Of a stretch of DNA of 64,000 bases, positions 62,041 to 64,000 are shown piece by piece; the stretch's first letter is position 1, and every line of letters starts with the position of its first letter. Origin of the DNA: Myxococcaceae bacterium (lineage in GTDB: Bacteria; Myxococcota_A; Polyangia; Polyangiales; Ga0077539); assembly GCA_004297725.1 (NCBI GenBank), contig SCUS01000080.1, forward strand, positions 92,831 through 156,830. Direction: 5' to 3'. Position numbers and translations under genes: made by a program. Under the pieces are notes generated by a model. The model saw only the letters and a list, made by a program, of their open reading frames with translations. It was not told the origin of the DNA and did no database searches.

Positions 62041-62694
62041 ATGCATCGGCCTGCAAGATTCGATAGTCTCGGCAGTGTCGTGGTGGGATTGCTCCCGTAC
62101 GCGTCGGGGTATCACGTCGGCGTGATTTATGGACTCAACGAACACGACGAACCAAGAGTAATTCACTTTACGCCCCGTGGGCTAACCTCGGAGCCAGTAT
62201 CCGAAAGATGGCTCCGTGTTTTCAGTGATATCGAAGAAGTTCGACGCGATGCCTTGTCTTCGTGGTGCGACCTGATCGCCGAGAACCGCGCGAACGATGA
62301 AATCACTTTCGGGTTTGATTTTGACAACCCGTGGGTCGATGATGAAGGAGTTATTCGCACTGAGAACGACACTGCGTTGTCTTTGACTTGCGCTACGTTC
62401 GTCATGACTTTATTCCGTTGCGTAAGAATCGAGCTACTGGACATTAAGACATGGCAGCACAGAGAAGACGACGCGGCAGAACAGGCCGCCTTAACAATGG
62501 CTCTAGCCGGTCACGACACCGACCGCGCGACCACCGAATCCGCCCGGCAGCAGGTCGGATACATGCGATACCGCGCTGAAGAGGTCGCTGGGGCTTCAGC
62601 ATCTGGCCCACGCCCTGTGCCTTTCAAGCGCGCCGAAGAACTCGGGCGCGAAATTGAGATGTACCTGATTCGGAGTCAGGCCGAATCGTCGTAG
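62041..62694 (+). CDS. 217-aa protein, permuted papain-like (LRAT/DUF830-type) candidate
   Basis: No signal or membrane part. His25 in YHVGVIYG is followed ~90 residues later by Cys117 in LTCATFV. The order His-then-Cys with HVGxxY and CxxFV resembles permuted NlpC/P60-LRAT-YiiX cysteine hydrolases/acyltransferases; other core residues could not be verified. The C-terminal ~70 residues are charged and helical. It starts 3 bases after the preceding gene and shares its low GC. Together they form a two-gene module that could be a toxin/antitoxin-like or defence pair (speculative). Confidence 0.55.
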   Translation: MHRPARFDSLGSVVVGLLPYASGYHVGVIYGLNEHDEPRVIHFTPRGLTSEPVSERWLRVFSDIEEVRRDALSSWCDLIAENRANDEITFGFDFDNPWVDDEGVIRTENDTALSLTCATFVMTLFRCVRIELLDIKTWQHREDDAAEQAALTMALAGHDTDRATTESARQQVGYMRYRAEEVAGASASGPRPVPFKRAEELGREIEMYLIRSQAESS

Positions 62695-62774
62695 CGAGTG
62701 ACGCCCCTCCCTTGCCCCGCATCGCGCTTCCGCAGTACACCCGCCGCGCCGCAGTACGCGGCGGGAGAGTGACG

Positions 62775-63500
62775 ATGCGCGAGGGCGGGGTCAGACGATG
62801 GGCGATTGTGGCGGCGTTGATGGCGGCGGGTTGCGGTCGACGTGGCGAGCAACCCGCCGCGTGCGTTCCTGGCGCCGTGGTGACGTGTCCGTGTGCGGGC
62901 GCTCCAATCGGATCGCAGACGTGCCAGAGCAACGGCACCTTCGGGGCGTGTGCGTGCCCGGTGGCAGCGCCCGCAGTAGCGCAGCAAGACAACCCCGACA
63001 AACCACCGCCCGTGGTCGCACAGATCGACTCACCCGCCCCTGTTGCCGCGCCCGTTGCCGCCGCGGTTCGCTCCGCTCCCCCAGCGGCGGTTGCTCGGGC
63101 TCGACCGCAAGCGCCGCCCACGGCGCCCACGCCGCCGCTCAACCCTTGCGGTGGCGCGACCACTTGCGGTGCCTGCGCGGCGCGAGCCCTATGCGCGTGG
63201 TGCGGCGCGGAGAACCGATGCGTCTATGTGCCATCTAACTCGTGCTCCGGGCCGGAGTTCCGATTGTGCGCGAGCGGATGGGCGTGTCGTCCCAACGAAT
63301 GCACCACGGTACAAACGGCACACACCGACAACGAACCCAACGCAGGCGTATGCGCTAGTCATCGCTACTGTCGTGAATGTGCCGTGGGCGAGGGGTGCGC
63401 GTGGTGCGCAGCAACAGCCGTATGTCGTGATCGCAATCGCGCCGACGCGGCGGATTGCCCGACGTATTGGGTTACTTCCGTCAGCGATTGTCGGATGTAA
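62775..63500 (+). CDS. lipoprotein with PSI (plexin-repeat-like) Cys domains
   Basis: 241 aa from ATG 62775 (GGAGAG upstream; the TTG 62712 gives an implausible leader). Lipobox ALMAAGC. Mature part: a Cys cluster (CVPGAVVTCPCAG, CQSNGTFGACACP), an Ala/Pro-rich linker, then two PSI-like units (CGACAARALCAWCGAENRC and CRECAVGEGCAWCAATAVC). PSI domains are disulphide-rich protein-contact modules. Surface adhesion is likely; GC is intermediate between core and module. Confidence 0.7.
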   Translation: MREGGVRRWAIVAALMAAGCGRRGEQPAACVPGAVVTCPCAGAPIGSQTCQSNGTFGACACPVAAPAVAQQDNPDKPPPVVAQIDSPAPVAAPVAAAVRSAPPAAVARARPQAPPTAPTPPLNPCGGATTCGACAARALCAWCGAENRCVYVPSNSCSGPEFRLCASGWACRPNECTTVQTAHTDNEPNAGVCASHRYCRECAVGEGCAWCAATAVCRDRNRADAADCPTYWVTSVSDCRM

Positions 63501-63599
63501 TTACAAGCAATATCCATTCTCGGCAACCGTCGATAAAGTGGACTCTTCCCCGCCGAATCTCATAGCGTATCGCGTTCGCGGTGCTACCGTTAACGCACC

Positions 63600-64000
63600 A
63601 TGCCCGTGCGCCGCATTCGCTCCCGCGTCAGTCCTCGCGTCCGCGCGCTGCAACGGAAGTTCACCCGCATTCGCAATCCTGACGTCGCTCCGCTCGTGCG
63701 CGGCGTCCCGAAGGTGCCGCGTCGCCCCGCGGAGCAACCGCGCTCCCTGCTGGAGTTTCAGCGCGCCTTCCCCGATGAGGCCGCGTGCGCCGACTACATG
63801 GAGCGCGTTCGCTGGCCCGATGGGTTCGCGTGTCCATCATGCGGTGTCGTCGCAGAGCCCTACCGCTTCGCGGCACGCCCCGCGGTGCTGCGCTGTCGCG
63901 CCTGCCAGCACGATACCTCCCTGACGGCGGGGACGGTGATGCACAAGACGAAGCAGCCGCTCCACGTCTGGTTCTGGGCGGCGTACCTCGTCACGACGCA
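63600..64000 (+). CDS. IS1595-family transposase, 3' truncated by the window
   Basis: Open frame from ATG 63600 past the end of the window (133 codons seen). After an Arg-rich N-terminus, SLLEFQRAFPDEAACADYM and WPDGFACPSCG...LRCRACQHDTSLTAGTVMHKTKQPL form the zinc-ribbon (CxxC...CxxC) and T-AGTxxHxxxxPL start of IS1595-type (DDE/N) transposases. Catalytic residues are outside. It marks a mobile element at this edge. Confidence 0.8.
   Translation, partial: MPVRRIRSRVSPRVRALQRKFTRIRNPDVAPLVRGVPKVPRRPAEQPRSLLEFQRAFPDEAACADYMERVRWPDGFACPSCGVVAEPYRFAARPAVLRCRACQHDTSLTAGTVMHKTKQPLHVWFWAAYLVTT

Noticed and set aside
63043..63924. 293-codon frame at the right end
   Set aside because: Shifted frame over the PSI lipoprotein and the transposase; both of those have recognisable domains in their own frames.

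Overview
The window is 64 kb of very GC-rich DNA (73% in a sampled core line). It carries Hanks-type Ser/Thr kinases, several two-component kinases, a sigma-54 activator, an orphan VgrG cluster and many secreted lipoproteins whose signal Cys is followed by an Asp/Val/Pro-rich tether. This combination suggests a large-genome myxobacterium of the Polyangiales/Sandaracinaceae kind. That is an inference from gene content, not a measured placement.

Layout. 0-7 kb: end of an SDR-type gene, a PlsC-like acyltransferase, a Cys-rich membrane protein, a dinucleotide-binding reductase under a palindromic operator, a ligase-like protein, a secreted protein and a membrane histidine kinase. 7-15 kb: two overlapping lipoprotein genes (FG-GAP/CARDB and PHP hydrolase), a CcmE with CxxxY in place of the heme-binding His, a phosphoesterase, a diiron hydroxylase and a Cys-rich lipoprotein. 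15-25 kb: an E2 acyltransferase, a Ser/Thr kinase, NDH-2, GluQ-RS and a coupled pair of kinases, one soluble and one REC-PAS-HK. 24.8-30.5 kb: a five-gene VgrG island with two DUF2169 adaptors, without T6SS structural genes. 30.6-50.8 kb: VIT/VWA protein, Kup, two divergent secreted heme proteins (one HzsA-like with three CX4CH motifs), an MpaB-type oxygenase, a membrane glycosyltransferase-like protein, PAP2, a DUF2341/LamG lipoprotein, a Fam20-like lipoprotein, phosphofructokinase and an Lnb-type (DUF4105) protein. 50.8-55.2 kb: dihydroorotase, a half-size TauE/SafE protein, a duplicated-domain lipoprotein and an AUR1/PAP2-like enzyme.

55.2-60.3 kb looks like one signalling relay. A GAF histidine kinase is followed by an NtrC-type regulator. 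Directly downstream lie a palindrome (candidate UAS) and a -24/-12 sigma-54 promoter in front of a FliA-like sigma factor, and then a Ser/Thr kinase.

60.3-64 kb is accessory DNA. It starts with a 434-base non-coding stretch and a 25-codon TatA-like microORF. A two-gene module of about 53% GC follows: an unknown 375-aa protein plus a permuted papain-like candidate. Last come a PSI-domain lipoprotein and a truncated IS1595-type transposase. This end is the best place to look for an undescribed system.

Many genes here have a TANNNT -10 box only 6-10 bases before the start codon, which suggests widespread leaderless or near-leaderless transcription. No tRNA, rRNA or CRISPR array was seen.
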